From assembly GCA_024138025.1 (NCBI GenBank), contig JAMXBD010000204.1, positions 992,001 through 1,056,000 of the forward strand: a stretch of DNA of 64,000 bases, in the 5' to 3' direction. The notes beneath the pieces were generated by a model that saw nothing but the letters and a program-made list of their open reading frames with translations, was not told where the DNA came from and searched no databases. Below are positions 12,172 through 24,556 of the stretch, piece by piece (within the stretch, counting starts at the first letter, position 1; each line of letters starts with the position of its first letter). Origin of the DNA: Combretum micranthum (lineage: Eukaryota > Streptophyta > Magnoliopsida > Myrtales > Combretaceae). A program made the position numbers and the translations under genes.

Positions 12172-13046
12172 CTTCACCCTGCCAAACAGGGGCTTTGAGA
12201 ATGGTCACATTGATAAATAGGAATTTTGCAAGGTCACCCTGACAGACAGGGAATTTGGTCACATTGATGAGCAAGGGTTTTTGAAAAGGCCATCTTGATA
12301 AACAAGGGTTCTGGAAGGTCACCCTGATAGGCAGGGATTTTGGTCACCTTGATAAACAAGGGTTTTGAAAAGATCACCCTGATAAATAGGGATTTTGGTC
12401 ACCTTGATAAACAAGAGTTTTGAAAGGTCACCCTGATAGACAATGATCTTGGTCACCTTGATAAATAAGGGTTTTTGAAACGGCCACCCTAATAAACAGG
12501 GATTTTGGTCACCTTGATAAACAAGGGTTTTTGAAAATGTCACCCTGATAAATAAGGATTTTAGTCACCTTGATAAATAAGGGTTTTTGAAAAAGTCACC
12601 CTGATAAATAGAGATTTTGGTCACCTTAGTAAACAAAAGTTTTGGAAGGTCGCCTTGATAGGCAAGGATTTTGGTCACCTTGATAAACAAAGGTTTTTGA
12701 AAAGGTCACCCTAATAAACATGAATTTTGGTCACCTTAATAAACAAGGATTTTTGAAAATGTCACCCTGATAAACAGAGATTTTGATCACCATGATAATC
12801 AAGGGTTTTTAGAAAAGAGTCATCCTGATAAATAAGGATTTTTAAAGAAGATCACCCTGATAAACAAGGATTTTTGGTCACCTTGATAAACAAGGATTTT
12901 TGTCACCTTGATAGCCAAGGAATTTTTGATAAAGGTCACCCTGATAGCTAGGGATTATGGTTACATTGGTAGCTAAGAGTTTTTGGAAAAGGTCACCCTG
13001 ATAAACAGGGACTTTTTGTCACCTTAATAAACAAGGATTTTTGAAA
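12172..13046. repeat. tandem array of ~28-30-bp units in the element's 3' untranslated region
   Basis: About thirty degenerate copies of a unit built on GGTCACC(T/C)TGATAAACA(A/G)GG followed by a T/A-rich spacer. Two unit types, one ending CAAGGGTTTTTGAAAA and one ending CAGGGATTTT, tend to alternate, giving a ~58-bp higher-order period. The array lies between the polypurine tract and the rest of the internal region. In Tat/Ogre retrotransposons this hypervariable zone is known to generate satellites. Open frames inside it, such as 12,319-12,543, only reflect the repeat period. Confidence 0.88.
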
Positions 13047-16000
13047 ACTTTGTGCCCTAAAGGAAGAATAAAACTTTTTAGAATACCAAGGTTCCTAAAA
13101 CTAAGGAATACTAGGGTTCAAAATGTGATGGGAATACCGAAGCTCCTACAACTCAGGATAACTAAAGTTTTAAATCCTTGTGGGAAATTGCTATGGCTTT
13201 TCAAAATTAACACAGGATGGTAAAAGTGCTCATTCTTGAAAACATTTTTGAAGATTGTTGAAGTGCTTGGAAATCCTTTTTTTTTTTTTATTTCTCTTGG
13301 CGAAAATTTTCTTTTTACATGAATATTTCAAATTTTATTAATGTTTGTGAAAAATTGTTTTGCTAATGAGCAAAAAAATTTCATTAACCCTTTAAAAATT
13401 TTGATCACAAAGTGGACTTGCTCAACAGTCATTTGCTCTGGTCATGAGAGGTTCAAAATTGGTTTATATCGGGGGGTAATAATAAGATAAAAATTCTTTT
13501 CAGGGTGATTCTCACTAAAGGGGTATATCTAGGACTTGTCCCACTTTAGCATTAAAGCTTTAGGTATGTAAAGCTCCTTAGTCAAAGGGAAATCATATCC
13601 CATGGTTTGTCAATGATTTTGGAATTTTCTTAATGTATCCAACCTTTCATCTCCAATCAGTAGAGAACTGGGTTTACCATCTAAGTAGAAAATTGTAAAC
13701 ATCACCAATCACTTATTGTAAGGATACCATTGAGGTGACACATCTCATGCAGAAAATAAGGTGTTTGGACTTACTGGGACTTTCCATGTTTCTCATGTGC
13801 TCGTTCTTAATTCTAGGGGTATTATCATGAATTTAGGGGCACATCTTTTGACTCTTTAAGATGTTTCTTCCTGGGAAAGATCTTTTAATGAAATTGTCCA
13901 GTCTGAGAGGACCTCCTCACGCTCTCCTATGGTTTATCTTCACTCAAAACTTCAATTCCCTAAATTACAGTCCAATTGAAAATGATACATTTTAAGTCAA
14001 TCTGACAAGTCTTTTTAGGACTGAAACGTAGGCTTTTGGTCAATAGTTAAGTAATGAAGGATACTCATGTGAAGGTCAAATTTTAAAATGGATTCAATTC
14101 CATCATCATCTCGAGTTTACAAGTCAAGAACTTTTAGAAAGAACTAAACTGTATTTGCCTTAGTTTCATAGGTAAATATTGTTTTTGTTTGAGAGGAATG
14201 TGTATGCGTATGTGGTTCTTTTAAATTCTGAAACTTTGAGCCTTATGTAAAAAGCATTGGCATTGTGGGCATTGAATTTGATAGGCCTAAACTTTGAAGA
14301 ATAAAGGGCTTGATCAACCTATGAGGTTAGAAATTTTTTGTTTGAGGGGTTGTAAAAGCATATGAGCTAGTTTTATTTTTTCTTTTTTTTTTCTTCTATC
14401 CCTTTTGTTTTCGTTTTTCCCTTTTTTTTTCTTTTTTTTTATTGGCTAGATATTTTGAAAAGAATCACTTTTGATTTTCTTTATTTTTCCCCAAAATGAA
14501 TTTAAGCCCAGAATGGTCAGGTATGTTCAAGTATATGTATGGTAAAAAGAATCTTTTTCATTTCAATAGAACATGACATATTAGTCACAATCATTATCCA
14601 TGAATTGGTGCAATTAAGGCAAATACAACTCATTTTATCCTTTTTCTCCAATTTGATTGATTACTCAAACCTCCATTTTGTCCTAGTATAGGTTAATTCT
14701 TAACAGGGTTTAATTTGAAAAGTTTCTCCTTAATTGGCTCAAATGATTGGCAAGGGATGAAAGTGTTTAGGGCAAAAGAATTGAATGTCTGTCATCATTT
14801 TGACTAATGTATCAAATGCAAGGCATACCTCCTTTAAGGAAAAAGTCATTTTCGTCACTTGCTTATTGCTCGGCTCTCACGTGTTTAGGGTAAGTATTTG
14901 GGATCAAGTTTGCCTCTTCTCATTCTGAACTATTTCTGTTAAAAGATTCTTTTCTAGGTGTAGAGTTTTTTTTTTTTTAACCTATAACAGTCGTTGGTCT
15001 TTCGAATGCTATTACCTCTATCTTAGCTGGCAGATTCAAATATTCAAGATGCCCTTGAATGGCCCAACAGTCATCTGCATTTGAAAATGATACCCTTATT
15101 TAAATTTTTTTGCTCCAAGTGATGGCAACCTAATGCTTTTGTGATTTCCTTCTCTAATTGCCCCAATCATGATTGGCTTCTAAACAGCAAATTCTCTTAG
15201 GACAGATTTGGTCCAGTATGATATGATCTTTGTTGGATTCTCATTCATTCTGAGCATTTTTTTTCCACACTGGAGGAGTGGGTATGGAAGCATATTTTAA
15301 ACGAGTAGAAATATGAGTTTTTGGAATTCTCTTACTAAGTGGAGTGTTTAGATCAACTTCTTGGTTCAGGTGAATGACTAGTGAGCAGTGGATTAAGTTT
15401 GTCCATCTAAAGTAATTATAGGGTCTAGAAAATTCCCACTCACTAGTGATCTTTATGAAAAAAATGTTTTATTTCTTTTTCTTTGGAAATTTTGTTTGAA
15501 AAGGAGGAACCATTTTGGAATTGCCCCAAAAATATAATTGTTTTAGAAAAAAATCTTCCCCCTTTTTCTTATTTTTTTGAAGAAAAAAAAACTTTATTTA
15601 CAAAAGGATGAGAATTGCCTTAGAATCATTAATTTATAAAAAAACTTTTAAATGGACATGGATATCAAAAGGTGATGAGATTAATATGAGCGCCTAAAAT
15701 TGGACTTCTATTGAGAAGGGGTGGGTAAATCCTATTTACAAGGGTAGGTTGGACTTTATAACAATTGGTATTATCAGGAAACTGTTATTGTTCTATGGTT
15801 CCTATTTAATGAAATAGATAAGCTCTATTGTAACTTTTATTTACAAAGAGGCTAGATTCTAAGAATGTAATAGATTTTAATGGAAGGGTTTTATTGATTT
15901 TTTTTTTAAGTTTAATTTTCAAATGAGTAGCTTTTTTTGGATTTGCCTTTAAGAGTAACTACAAAGATGTGATAATTCCTATATGCAAAGTAAAGGGTTC

Positions 16001-17224
16001 TAACTTAACTTGTCTAAATGGGTTTGAAATATACAAGGGTTATAATTTCTACTTGAATTCTATAAGACTTGTATTTACAAGGACATTGATTCTAAAGAGG
16101 CTACTAAATTCTATTTACAAAAGCTTTAGACATAAATCTCTCTTCTTTTCTTTTCTTCTTTTTTTTTTTTTAATTTTTTGAAGTTTATTGTTTTCCCCTA
16201 ATTAATGGATATAAATGGATAATTATGCAAATATGAATAAAAACTATATAGGTGGATATTTACAAGGTGATTCTGAAAGGATATTGAATTCTATTTAGAA
16301 GTACTAGACATAATTTTTTTTTAAAAAATTACTATTATTATTATCTGTAAAGCTCTTTTCTTTTCTTTTTTTTAATTGGAAAGAAGCATAAGCAAAAATT
16401 ATTTGATCATGTGATTAGTCTATAAAATTTTATTTCAAGGGCTTTATTTACATACTTGATGGACCAATATTTACAACTATTGATTTTTCATCCCGTTTTT
16501 TTTATTATGCCTTTTCTTAATATTTTTATTTATTTTTTATAAACTATTTGATTATTAATTAAAATGTGTAGGCAAACATAGTTTTATTGTTTAATCCTAT
16601 TCTTTTTATTATTTTCTAAATTCAACAAATTTGAAACTATTTACAAATTATAATTTATTCATTAATTTAAAAAGAAATTATTTTAATAATTTTTATTATT
16701 TTTTGTGAAGGATTTTTTTTTATGTATTACATGAAAACAATAAGCACACACAAGCATACAAAAATATTTACAAATATTTACAAACAATTAGAAATTATGG
16801 TAGGTTCTAAGAGTGCTATGTTCTATAGTCTCACTGCTCCTAGTAGAAACAGGTCATCAATTATAGCAAAACGGGACTGGAGGAGCCTAATTACCATCAG
16901 GTAGTGATAAGATCACATAAGCCCATAGACTACACAATGACCCTCCAACTTAGTTTCTAATGAGCCCAGGTCTAGCCCGTTCTAAATACATATAAAGTAA
17001 AAAAAAAAAAAAAAACAATATATGCACCACAAAATATATACACAACACGTATATATATTGCAAAATATTCTATAAATCCATCAGCTATATTGTATATCGA
17101 CTCCTGCAAAACAAAAACTTTGATAAAAAAGCAAATATTTACAATGATATGTACAAAGGCCCAAATATTCAAAATTTCTTAAACCTATTAAGCCTAAAAA
17201 AGCCCACTAATAAATGTTCTCCAC
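13047..17224. other. internal region of the Tat-like element, no coding sequence recognised
   Basis: About 4.2 kb between the tandem array and the 5' LTR. It is rich in poly-T and poly-A runs and has no reading frame resembling gag, protease, RT, RNase H or integrase on either strand. This supports a non-autonomous element. The primer-binding site expected just left of 17,224 could not be matched to a tRNA by eye. Confidence 0.6.
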
Positions 17225-18329
17225 TGTTGAGCTTGAATTTTGCTCTTATTCTCCTAAAAGTCCTAATCCATATCAAACACGGCCCATTTGACATGAAGCA
17301 CTCGATAAGGAACCAATAGGGTTTTTACAAAAAGCGTAGTTATCTGAAAAATATTTTGATTAAAGTCACTACCGGCTAAAGCCGGAAAAAGAGTGAACCA
17401 CCCATTTGGTTTCTGGTTCGGCTACTGATGTGTGTGAAAAACCAGAAATTAATGGATCCGGAGGCTACTATTTAAAACATAGACGTTTATTTAGGGCTTT
17501 AGAAATTTTGAAGATATAGGCTAAAAGGAGTAAATTTCGCATTTTTCAATTTTTTAGTCTTTCTTTTCCTTTTTTTTTTGAAAAAAGGTTATATATCTAA
17601 AAAAATATTTACATGTATATATATATATATATATATTTTTTTTGTTTTAAAAAGGGTCCTAAAAGTTTTTCTATTTTTAGGACCGCTTCGCAGGGGCCTA
17701 CGTATCTACTAGCCGGAATCAGGTCCTCGTAGTTCGTTTTTATTTTTGTAAATTTTTAATTTGCTTTTTTTTTTTTATTTTGAAAAAGCCACCTAGTTTA
17801 AGTGATTATCCAATTTTGATTTTGATTTTGGAAATTCCTAAAGAAATATAATTTTTGCCTTTTGTTTTTGAAAATTCCTAAAAAACTATTTTTAGAAAAC
17901 CCAATTTATTTTAATTTTTTTTTGTATTTTAGAAAATAACTAAATGATAATATTGTATATCAGCTAGCAAAAAGGATATATCTATATATATATGTAGAAA
18001 AAGAAATTTTTGTTGATTTTTGCAAAAATTTCTCATTTTTTGTTTTTGATAAAATAATTAAAAAAAGATATTTACAAAGATGATTTGCTAAATCATATTG
18101 ACAATTCAATTGCAAACTATCATCAAATGACACGCATCAAATTTAGCATAAATCATCAAAAATGATCTACTAGATAATAACCCTAAAACTATACTCTTTT
18201 TTTTTTTTTTTTTTTTTTGTTGATTGTCATGATTTAACCTAAAAATTTTATTTGCTACCCAAATCTATGAAATTTTTTTTTTACTAATACCTAATTATCA
18301 TGTCATTATCAACAAGAATATAACATTTA

Positions 18330-18384
18330 GATCAATATAAGCGCGCGCGCGCACACATATATACATATATATATATATATATAT
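18330..18384. repeat. compound microsatellite (GC)n-(CA)n-(TA)n
   Basis: A run of alternating purine and pyrimidine: GCGCGCGCGCGC, then CACACA, then a long TA run. It is a simple-sequence tract inside the 5' LTR. Confidence 0.85.
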
Positions 18385-19536
18385 TGTCCTTTTTTTTTTT
18401 TCCTCTTCTTCTCTCTCTCTCTCTTTATTATTTTACTATTTCATGTTTTCGTTTACATGTATTAGTATTCACAATATACACAACTAAAGCAAAAACGAAA
18501 GAGAAGAACAGAAATGACGGGACTCAAAACAAAAAGCACATATGATCGAATCACTGTGCTTTATGTGATATGGACTTGAGGTTTGAAATTAAACACGGAC
18601 ATGAGCTAGTGAATTCGACTTGAAAACACGGATTCAGACTAGGGTCAAACCTTAGCTCCTTAGGATCAGATCGAATCAGCTTCAGTTATGAATCTTTAAT
18701 ACCTACAAATCAAAAACAAGAGTTATGTTTCGTTTCCCTCTCGATGGGACTAGCTTTGAATTGAAGCATGGGTATGGGATTTTTTAGGTGGTGCAAAGAT
18801 GGTGGTTCTACACATCTATGGTGGTAGGGTTAGTTTGGGGTGTTGATGTTGGGTAAGTGATTTGATGGTTTTGATAGTGGAGGTTGGGTTCGTGGTCGAA
18901 GCGTGGTGGTGGCTAGGTGAGGGTCAAATTGTTTCGGTTGCAGAGGCTAAGGTTTGTCGTTGGGAGGTTCGTTTTATGTGGTTATGGAGGCGGTTATGGG
19001 TTTCGATTGGTGGTGGGAATTTCTAGGTTGTTTGGTGGTTTGGGGTTAGAAAGAGGAGGTGAATTTCTCGTTTTGAGTTCTAGAGGAAGAGAGGGATCTC
19101 GATAGAGAGAGAAGGGAAATGAGAGAGCGATCGAGTTCGAGAGATTCCACTTCTTCTTTTTTCTTCATCCTTAAGGAGATCTGAGTGTGGGTTTGCTTTA
19201 AAACGAGGGGAGAAGGTAGCTGAAGGGGATGAAAAACCCCCATTAATGGCGGTTATGGAATTTTGAGGGTCGGGGAGTTATAAATTTTCGAAATAAATTT
19301 TGTTTTAAAGATCATTGATGGTCGGAGTTAAGGTAGATACAAGTTATAGGGTTAATTTTGTATCTTCCCAAAAAAAAAAAGAGCTCAAAATGAGCTGAAA
19401 TGGAGCTCGATTGAGCTCTCTAAGCTCGAACATGGCGGACAGATGATGAGGAAGACGACACACGTCTTCCATGGTGCATGAGGATCAGACTCGCAGTGTG
19501 TTACGCTCGCCAAAAAAAAAAAAAAACCCCTCATGT

Positions 19537-19602
19537 TACCTGCACGGATCGAACCCGGGCCATTTCCATTTGCACTCCAAGCCTTAACTAACCGAGCCAA
19601 TT
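19537..19602 (-). promoter_or_regulatory. tRNA-like Pol III boxes in the right LTR
   Basis: The minus strand reads TTGGCTCGGTTAGTTAAGGC (A-box and D-arm like) and later CCCGGGTTCGATCC with a perfect B-box. It corresponds to the module at 11,505-11,570 and is better preserved, with a GGCCC/GGGTT T-arm context. Confidence 0.55.
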
Positions 19603-19996
19603 CTCTCTTAAAGCGTCCATGTCACGCTTATAATTTCAATAAAAATAAGCCAAAAATAATATGGGTCTAGAATCCAAATTAACTTTCAAATATAGTCCAA
19701 AATATTATAAGACCAATAATAAGCCCTATTTATTTATTTTTATTTCTGTATTATTTTTTTTTATTTTAACTTAAAAAGTTTATTCACCTAAAATATGGGG
19801 TTTTTCAATTTTTATATTTTTAGATTATTTTTAATTTTATAATTTTTATCCTTTTTTGTTGATTTTTTAACTAAACTATTATTATTATTTGATAATTTTC
19901 AATTTTTATTGTATTTTCTAGCTTTTTACGATTTTTATGATTTTGAATTTTTTTTCATTTTTTTAAATGGGGTAAAAACGAGGTGTCGACACCCCC

Positions 19997-20430
19997 CATT
20001 TCTCATTTTGGTTTAAAATTTCGTTAAAATCACCAATAAGCATCTAGGGACATTTATAACATCAACAGTTGATTTTAAGTTTTGCTAATGATTATCCTTT
20101 CAGTAAAGTGAGGACTGGCATATATTGAGGGAACAAAGAAAGAGAAATTTAGGAAAGACACCTACACCATAAGGTGAACTTCTTGTTTATCAGAGAAGAG
20201 TGTGTGAACCGTGTTGTCTTCCACATTCCATAAAACTATAATCCCCCCACTCATGCCAACAGATTCTTCGCAATGCATATGATTGAAACCTTAGTTCCTT
20301 CTTAGTTCATCAACTACACTATGTCGACATCTAGTTTCCAGAAGGATAAGAAGATGCAAATTATGAAATCTCATTAATTCTGCACAAGCATGACGCCTAT
20401 TTTGTATGTGTGCCCCCTAACATTCCAAAC
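19997..20430 (-). pseudogene. LINE ORF2, 5' portion: endonuclease N-terminal part
   Basis: The minus strand encodes fragments of the apurinic-endonuclease-like domain of plant L1 ORF2, including a WGGIIVLW segment and the IGDFNEIL motif with the catalytic-type GDFN. The reading breaks off at the CCCCC target site where the LTR retrotransposon entered; the remaining endonuclease resumes at about 10,630. Stops and a frameshift are present, so it is not functional. Confidence 0.8.
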
Positions 20431-20436
20431 CAAAGT

Positions 20437-22300
20437 TTAAAAAGGCATATATGCTTCCTCCATCCCATCTGTACCTATCATGGTGTCATCTAAGAGCGGA
20501 AAAAACCCTTCACTATGAATCGATAACATTGCTGGGGCATATGTACCGAAATACTTCACTCTTGAACCATTTTCAGTCTCCTCTTTGCTTCCATCATCAT
20601 GGAATTCTTTTCCCAATATTCGATTACCCAAGGAATGAGCTCCCTTACTTTCGGTTGAAATATCATTGGAATCATCTGAAAATCCATCACTATATTTTTC
20701 ATCACCCATACATACCTTACTAGTCTCCTTTAAGTTAACTCCCACCTCCTTAGGGCCATTGGGGCGGTATAAGATTGTTGGAGTAGTGACTTGTATAGTT
20801 TCCAGTTTGCCTTCCTTGGTCTTGTGGAGGATTTGGTTGTTGAGAGGAACTTGATCCCTCTCCAATGGTGGAATATCTCAGTGCCGGAGTTTCAATACCT
20901 GCTTCTCTCACCTCGATGGGTTATGGATCAGAGCAGTTTGCTTTACTTCGACCATGACTATCTTGAAGTGCTCTCCGTTGAGTACCAGCCATGTCATTAA
21001 TCTCAAAGTTTTCAGAGGCACCAGTGATTTTGGGTATAGCAGCTTCAGATCCAGAAGGATTGGTCGATGTGTACCATTTCTTCTAGCTTGTTTTTTCATA
21101 GAGAGGAGTCTAGTCGAATTTCTAGTAAAGTTTAAAGAAAGTGATTTTTGAGTATTAAACACTGGAGCCAAATTTTGGTTTAAGTTCTCATCTACTATAC
21201 ATACCTTTTTAGTTGACAAACCCTTTGTGTTTCCTTCATCACTATTTTTGTAATTTGACTTTGCCCGTTTCCATATTGGAAGTAGTAGCTTCATGATTGC
21301 TGAGGTTATTGGTTCTTACTCTAGGTACTATTTCAACCAATTTATTTTTATGAGCTTTCTTGTTATTGGGTCTTTTTTCCTTTTGGTTATCAACAGTTAA
21401 TTGAGTACTTTCTTTTCCCACCTCTTCACGTGCAGTCATCTTAGGAGTGTTGCCATGTTTCTTTTTGCTTTCTCTTCTTATCCAATCTCCATATCCATCA
21501 TGTGGCTTTTCCTTTTCCCGTTGGTCATGCCTATTGCTTTATTGACTTTTCTGCATCAACCGTTTCTTGCAACTCATCACTCACTTGGTTCTCATTTCCC
21601 TTGTTGGCCGATTCATAGTCTTGGATATGGCGGTCTGACAACTCCGTATGTCCCATACATCCACATTTCTTACAAAAAATTGGTAACCCTTCATATTGTA
21701 TTCTATAAAATTTTCCATCAATAATGATGGTATAGACTAAAGGTTTGTTGAAATTAATTCGCACACAAATTCTTGCAAATTTTCCATGTTCATACTAAGA
21801 AGTGTATATATCAAACCTTTATACCCTACCCAGAGCTCTACTGATTTTCTTTCAAGGGTCTTCATTATAATACTCCATAGGTAATTCATAGATTTTAGCC
21901 TAGATTGCTATAGAATCAAATCTTTTCACTGATGATCGAAAATTTGGTGTCCACAATTTAATGGCCCAATAATGACCATTAATAAGCCATGGACCTCCAC
22001 GAATAATAACTTGAATGTCTTCTTCCGTTGCTAATTGGATAAGGTAAAAAAATTTTCCAATATTGATCATATTGAAACCCCTAATCCTATTTCATATCAT
22101 TCTTAATCTTGTAATCAAGTTCTTGTATCCTAGATTAGGGCCCATAACCTTAGTGATAAGAGTATAACGCCAGGACCTCCTCATGGCTTGTTTTTTCTTC
22201 TCTATTAAAAAAAAATATGACAAATGCCATTTCCATGATGTATAAAATCTTCTTTTAACATCCTATCATCATTATCCATTGAAAGTGAATCAGCATCTTG
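20437..22300 (-). pseudogene. LINE ORF1 (DUF4283-like plus zinc knuckle)
   Basis: This is the nucleic-acid-binding gag-like protein of plant L1 elements. On the minus strand, the region from about 22,250 to 21,770 carries a decayed DUF4283-like part. After it comes RINFNKPLVYTIIIDGKFYR and an IQYEGLPIFCKKCGCMGH zinc knuckle at about 21,764-21,640. The knuckle shows C-x2-C-x4-H, but the fourth ligand cysteine appears to be replaced. A polar, low-complexity C-terminal tail follows down to 20,437, where a stop ends the frame shortly before ORF2. The frame changes at least twice and contains stops. Confidence 0.78.
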
Positions 22301-22611
22301 CTCCTCAGGAGTATTCATGAAGAAGCCTTCTTCATATATCCCTTGAAAATTCATTGAAGCCACATCCTAATATGATATTGTGTTTCTCAGTTTTCCTCTA
22401 GGATCCACATATTGAGTATTTTCCCTTTGGTGATCCTCTTAGTTTTCTTGATCTAATTCAATGACATGTTTTTTTCGACGTCAAAAGAGATCGATTTGCT
22501 AATCTTTTGATTTTTAGGGTTCCATCTATTCTACAAGTGACTATTTTCTTCTATATTCATTTAATTTTTATTTGATCATCCTCATTTACTACTTAGGATA
22601 GCATGTAAGGC

Positions 22612-22630
22612 TTGTCAATTTGTTACATTC
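22612..22630. repeat. right target-site duplication of the LINE
   Basis: A perfect 19-bp copy of 7566-7584, placed at the 5' end of the minus-strand LINE. Confidence 0.9.
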
Positions 22631-24452
22631 AATCAACCATTTAGATTTTTAGGGGGGAAGAAAAAAAAGTGAATCAATTTTTCAGATGAATCAATGCGTG
22701 ATGACCCAACATGCTTATCCTTTCCTACTAGTTTCAATGATTAACTTTGTATCATAACACTTATCACCTAATGGATTAAATGTATGTATCTATTATGTAA
22801 TTAATCCCAATAGCAACTTATAATAATTTGTTTAGGATAAAAATAGCCTCAATTATAGCTAAGAATTAGGATTGGGCACCGTGTAGTTTGATCCTATTTG
22901 CGATGAAACTAAACAATATATTATAGTTTAATTTATCTTTTATATTTGAACATAATAATACATTTTGGTTTGTAATATATTTTTTTAAAAAAAAACAACT
23001 GGATATAGTTCAATATGCAGATCAAACCATTTTATATTCTTAAAATAAACATGCATTCTATTGAGAAACTTTAGTTGTATATTTCTTATTATTAGTGTAA
23101 ATAAAAAAAAATAGTTGAAATTAATTATCTACCGAAATAAATATCTAAAACTTATAGTAATAAAAGATTTTATTCATCATAAAATTATAATCTCATATTA
23201 GTTTGATTCTCTTGAATAATCATGAATTACAATCATATACAAAATTTGATAAAACTAAGAATTGCTATCCCAATATGATGCGCAAATATGAATTCACTGT
23301 TATTCTAATCAACATATTATTAATTACATAAATCAACAAATAATTAGATAATAAAAGTGGACTCATTAGTAAAATAAAGGAAAAAAAAGAATGTTCAGAA
23401 TAAGCTAGAATCTAAAAATCAGCTTATTTATGAGCAAACCACAACATGTAAAACATGACATAATCAATCTAATTTCATTATCATGAAATATGTAAATTTA
23501 AATGAAAAATTAATAGGAAAAAAATATGTTAAAGTTTTTCTTTTAAATATGTAAAATGGTTTCGTTTGAATCATATAATTCCGTTTGTCGGCCTAAATCG
23601 AACCGCAAATCAAACTGTTTAAAAAAAAGGAATAAAAGATTAAAATTATGATTCATTGCGATCCAGCTTACCTACGGTTCGGTTATTTTTTTCACTCCTC
23701 TATTAAGAAGTAGGTAATATAAATAATAAAAATATGCATATCGTAGTTCAATTATTATTCAAGAAGGGACTAATTAAGAGATCATTCGCCATTTGCTAAT
23801 ACATTAATTATATATAATATAGCCAATGGCAGCTAAAATTAAAGGATAAATCGACTTAACCTAACCGGTACTTGTCCCTAACCCTAGAGTAAAACCCAAA
23901 CCCACAGTTGACTCCAAACTAAGAAATTAAGACCAAAAACAAAAGAGAGAGAAAAACAGCTTACAAACGGAGACACACGGGCCCCTTCCTCGTGGCATTT
24001 GTGCTGTTTGATTCTCCTAGAATAAGTTTATTAGAATGGAATAGGATTGGGAAATAATAATAATTTTTTATTTTATAATTAAAGATATTTTAAAAGTAAA
24101 ATATATTTTTAGTTAAAAGAAAGAATAAATTTTTTTATTTATTTTGTATCTCATAAAATAGATTTTTTTTAATAAATTTTTTTACAAATTAAATAAAAAA
24201 AAGATATTTCATGCGAATAAAACAGAAATGTACCGCGTCAACGAAGAAGGCAATATAAAAAATGGTAAGATTAAGAAGAGCGAGAGCGCGTGAGAGTCAA
24301 ATTCAACCACCATTGGGGCAGTCAACGTTTTAAGTCTCGGTCTTCCCAAAAGGAACGTCCGTGTAGCTTTCCGAACCAGGCTAAACCTACTTTTTTTAAA
24401 ATAAAAAAAAAGGAAAAAAAATAAAAAAATTGAGAATACGTTACATACTCCA
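22631..24452. other. gene-free upstream region of the CYSTM gene
   Basis: AT-rich sequence with no element I can delimit. A weakly paired segment between about 22,870 and 23,700 contains phrases like 'gcaccgtgtagtttgatcc' and 'gcggttcggtta'-type ends that resemble hAT-like MITEs, but the ends are not clear. W-box-like TTGAC cores occur at about 23,909, 24,238 and 24,320, in the proximal promoter of the gene to the right. Confidence 0.45.
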
Positions 24453-24460
24453 TATAAATA
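24453..24460 (+). promoter_or_regulatory. TATA box of the CYSTM gene
   Basis: TATAAATA lies 97 bases upstream of the start codon at 24,557, giving a predicted 5' leader of roughly 65-70 bases. Confidence 0.6.
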
Positions 24461-24556
24461 AACCTCACCACCCATTAGGAATACAAATACTCATCAAATT
24501 ACAAATTGATTTGAAGGAAAGAACAATAACTCAACACAATCTAGGTCAAGTCAAAT

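Larger units (their letters stand above)
10636..19991 (-). mobile_element. LTR retrotransposon without coding domains, Tat/Ogre-like
   Basis: Two related LTRs (10,636-12,071 and 17,225-19,991) enclose a 5.15-kb internal region. On the minus strand the LTR starts TGTCGA(C/T)ACCTC, and a purine-rich tract (ATAAAGAGAGGCAGC) precedes the left LTR. This fixes the orientation as minus, with the 3' LTR on the left. The flanks carry CCCCC on both sides (10,631-10,635 and 19,992-19,996), consistent with a 5-bp duplication although low in complexity. No gag or pol homology is visible. A tandem array next to the polypurine tract is a known feature of Tat/Ogre elements, so I place it near that lineage as a non-autonomous (LARD-like) derivative. 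The lineage is an inference; the primer site was not recognised. Confidence 0.8.
17225..19991 (-). repeat. 5' LTR of the Tat-like element (2.77 kb)
   Basis: It starts TGTTGAGC on the plus strand and ends GTGTCGACA at 19,991. The part 18,074-19,536 has no counterpart in the left LTR. On the minus strand that extra part contains a TATA-like ATTTATAACT at about 19,280 followed by a pyrimidine-rich leader-like run near 19,100. It therefore looks like the promoter and leader of the LTR, lost from the other copy. Two glycine-rich or leader-derived open frames here are not genes. Confidence 0.8.
7585..22611 (-). mobile_element. L1-type LINE, split by an LTR retrotransposon
   Basis: A complete but decayed non-LTR retrotransposon. 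Its 5' end is at 22,611 and its short poly(A) tail at 7585-7591. It is flanked by a perfect 19-bp target duplication, typical of target-primed reverse transcription. Removing the nested 9,356-bp element (10,636-19,991) and one copy of its 5-bp duplication leaves about 5.67 kb, a normal length for plant L1 elements. Order on the minus strand is ORF1 (DUF4283-like then a zinc knuckle), then ORF2 with endonuclease, reverse transcriptase and RNase H. Both ORFs carry stops and frameshifts. Confidence 0.9.

Noticed and set aside
12319..12543. 74-codon reverse-strand frame with periodic KTLVYQGDQ-like words
   Set aside because: The period is that of the DNA tandem array; it is not a repeat protein gene.
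12172..13046. Possible CRISPR-like array
   Set aside because: Units are contiguous, degenerate and inside a plant retrotransposon; there are no unique spacers of constant size.
18917..19243. Glycine-rich forward and opposite serine/leucine-rich open frames
   Set aside because: They fall in the purine-rich leader region of the Tat-like 5' LTR and show no protein family.
19537..19602. tRNA gene
   Set aside because: Good A and B boxes, but no proper acceptor stem or anticodon arm, and a second copy occurs in the partner LTR.
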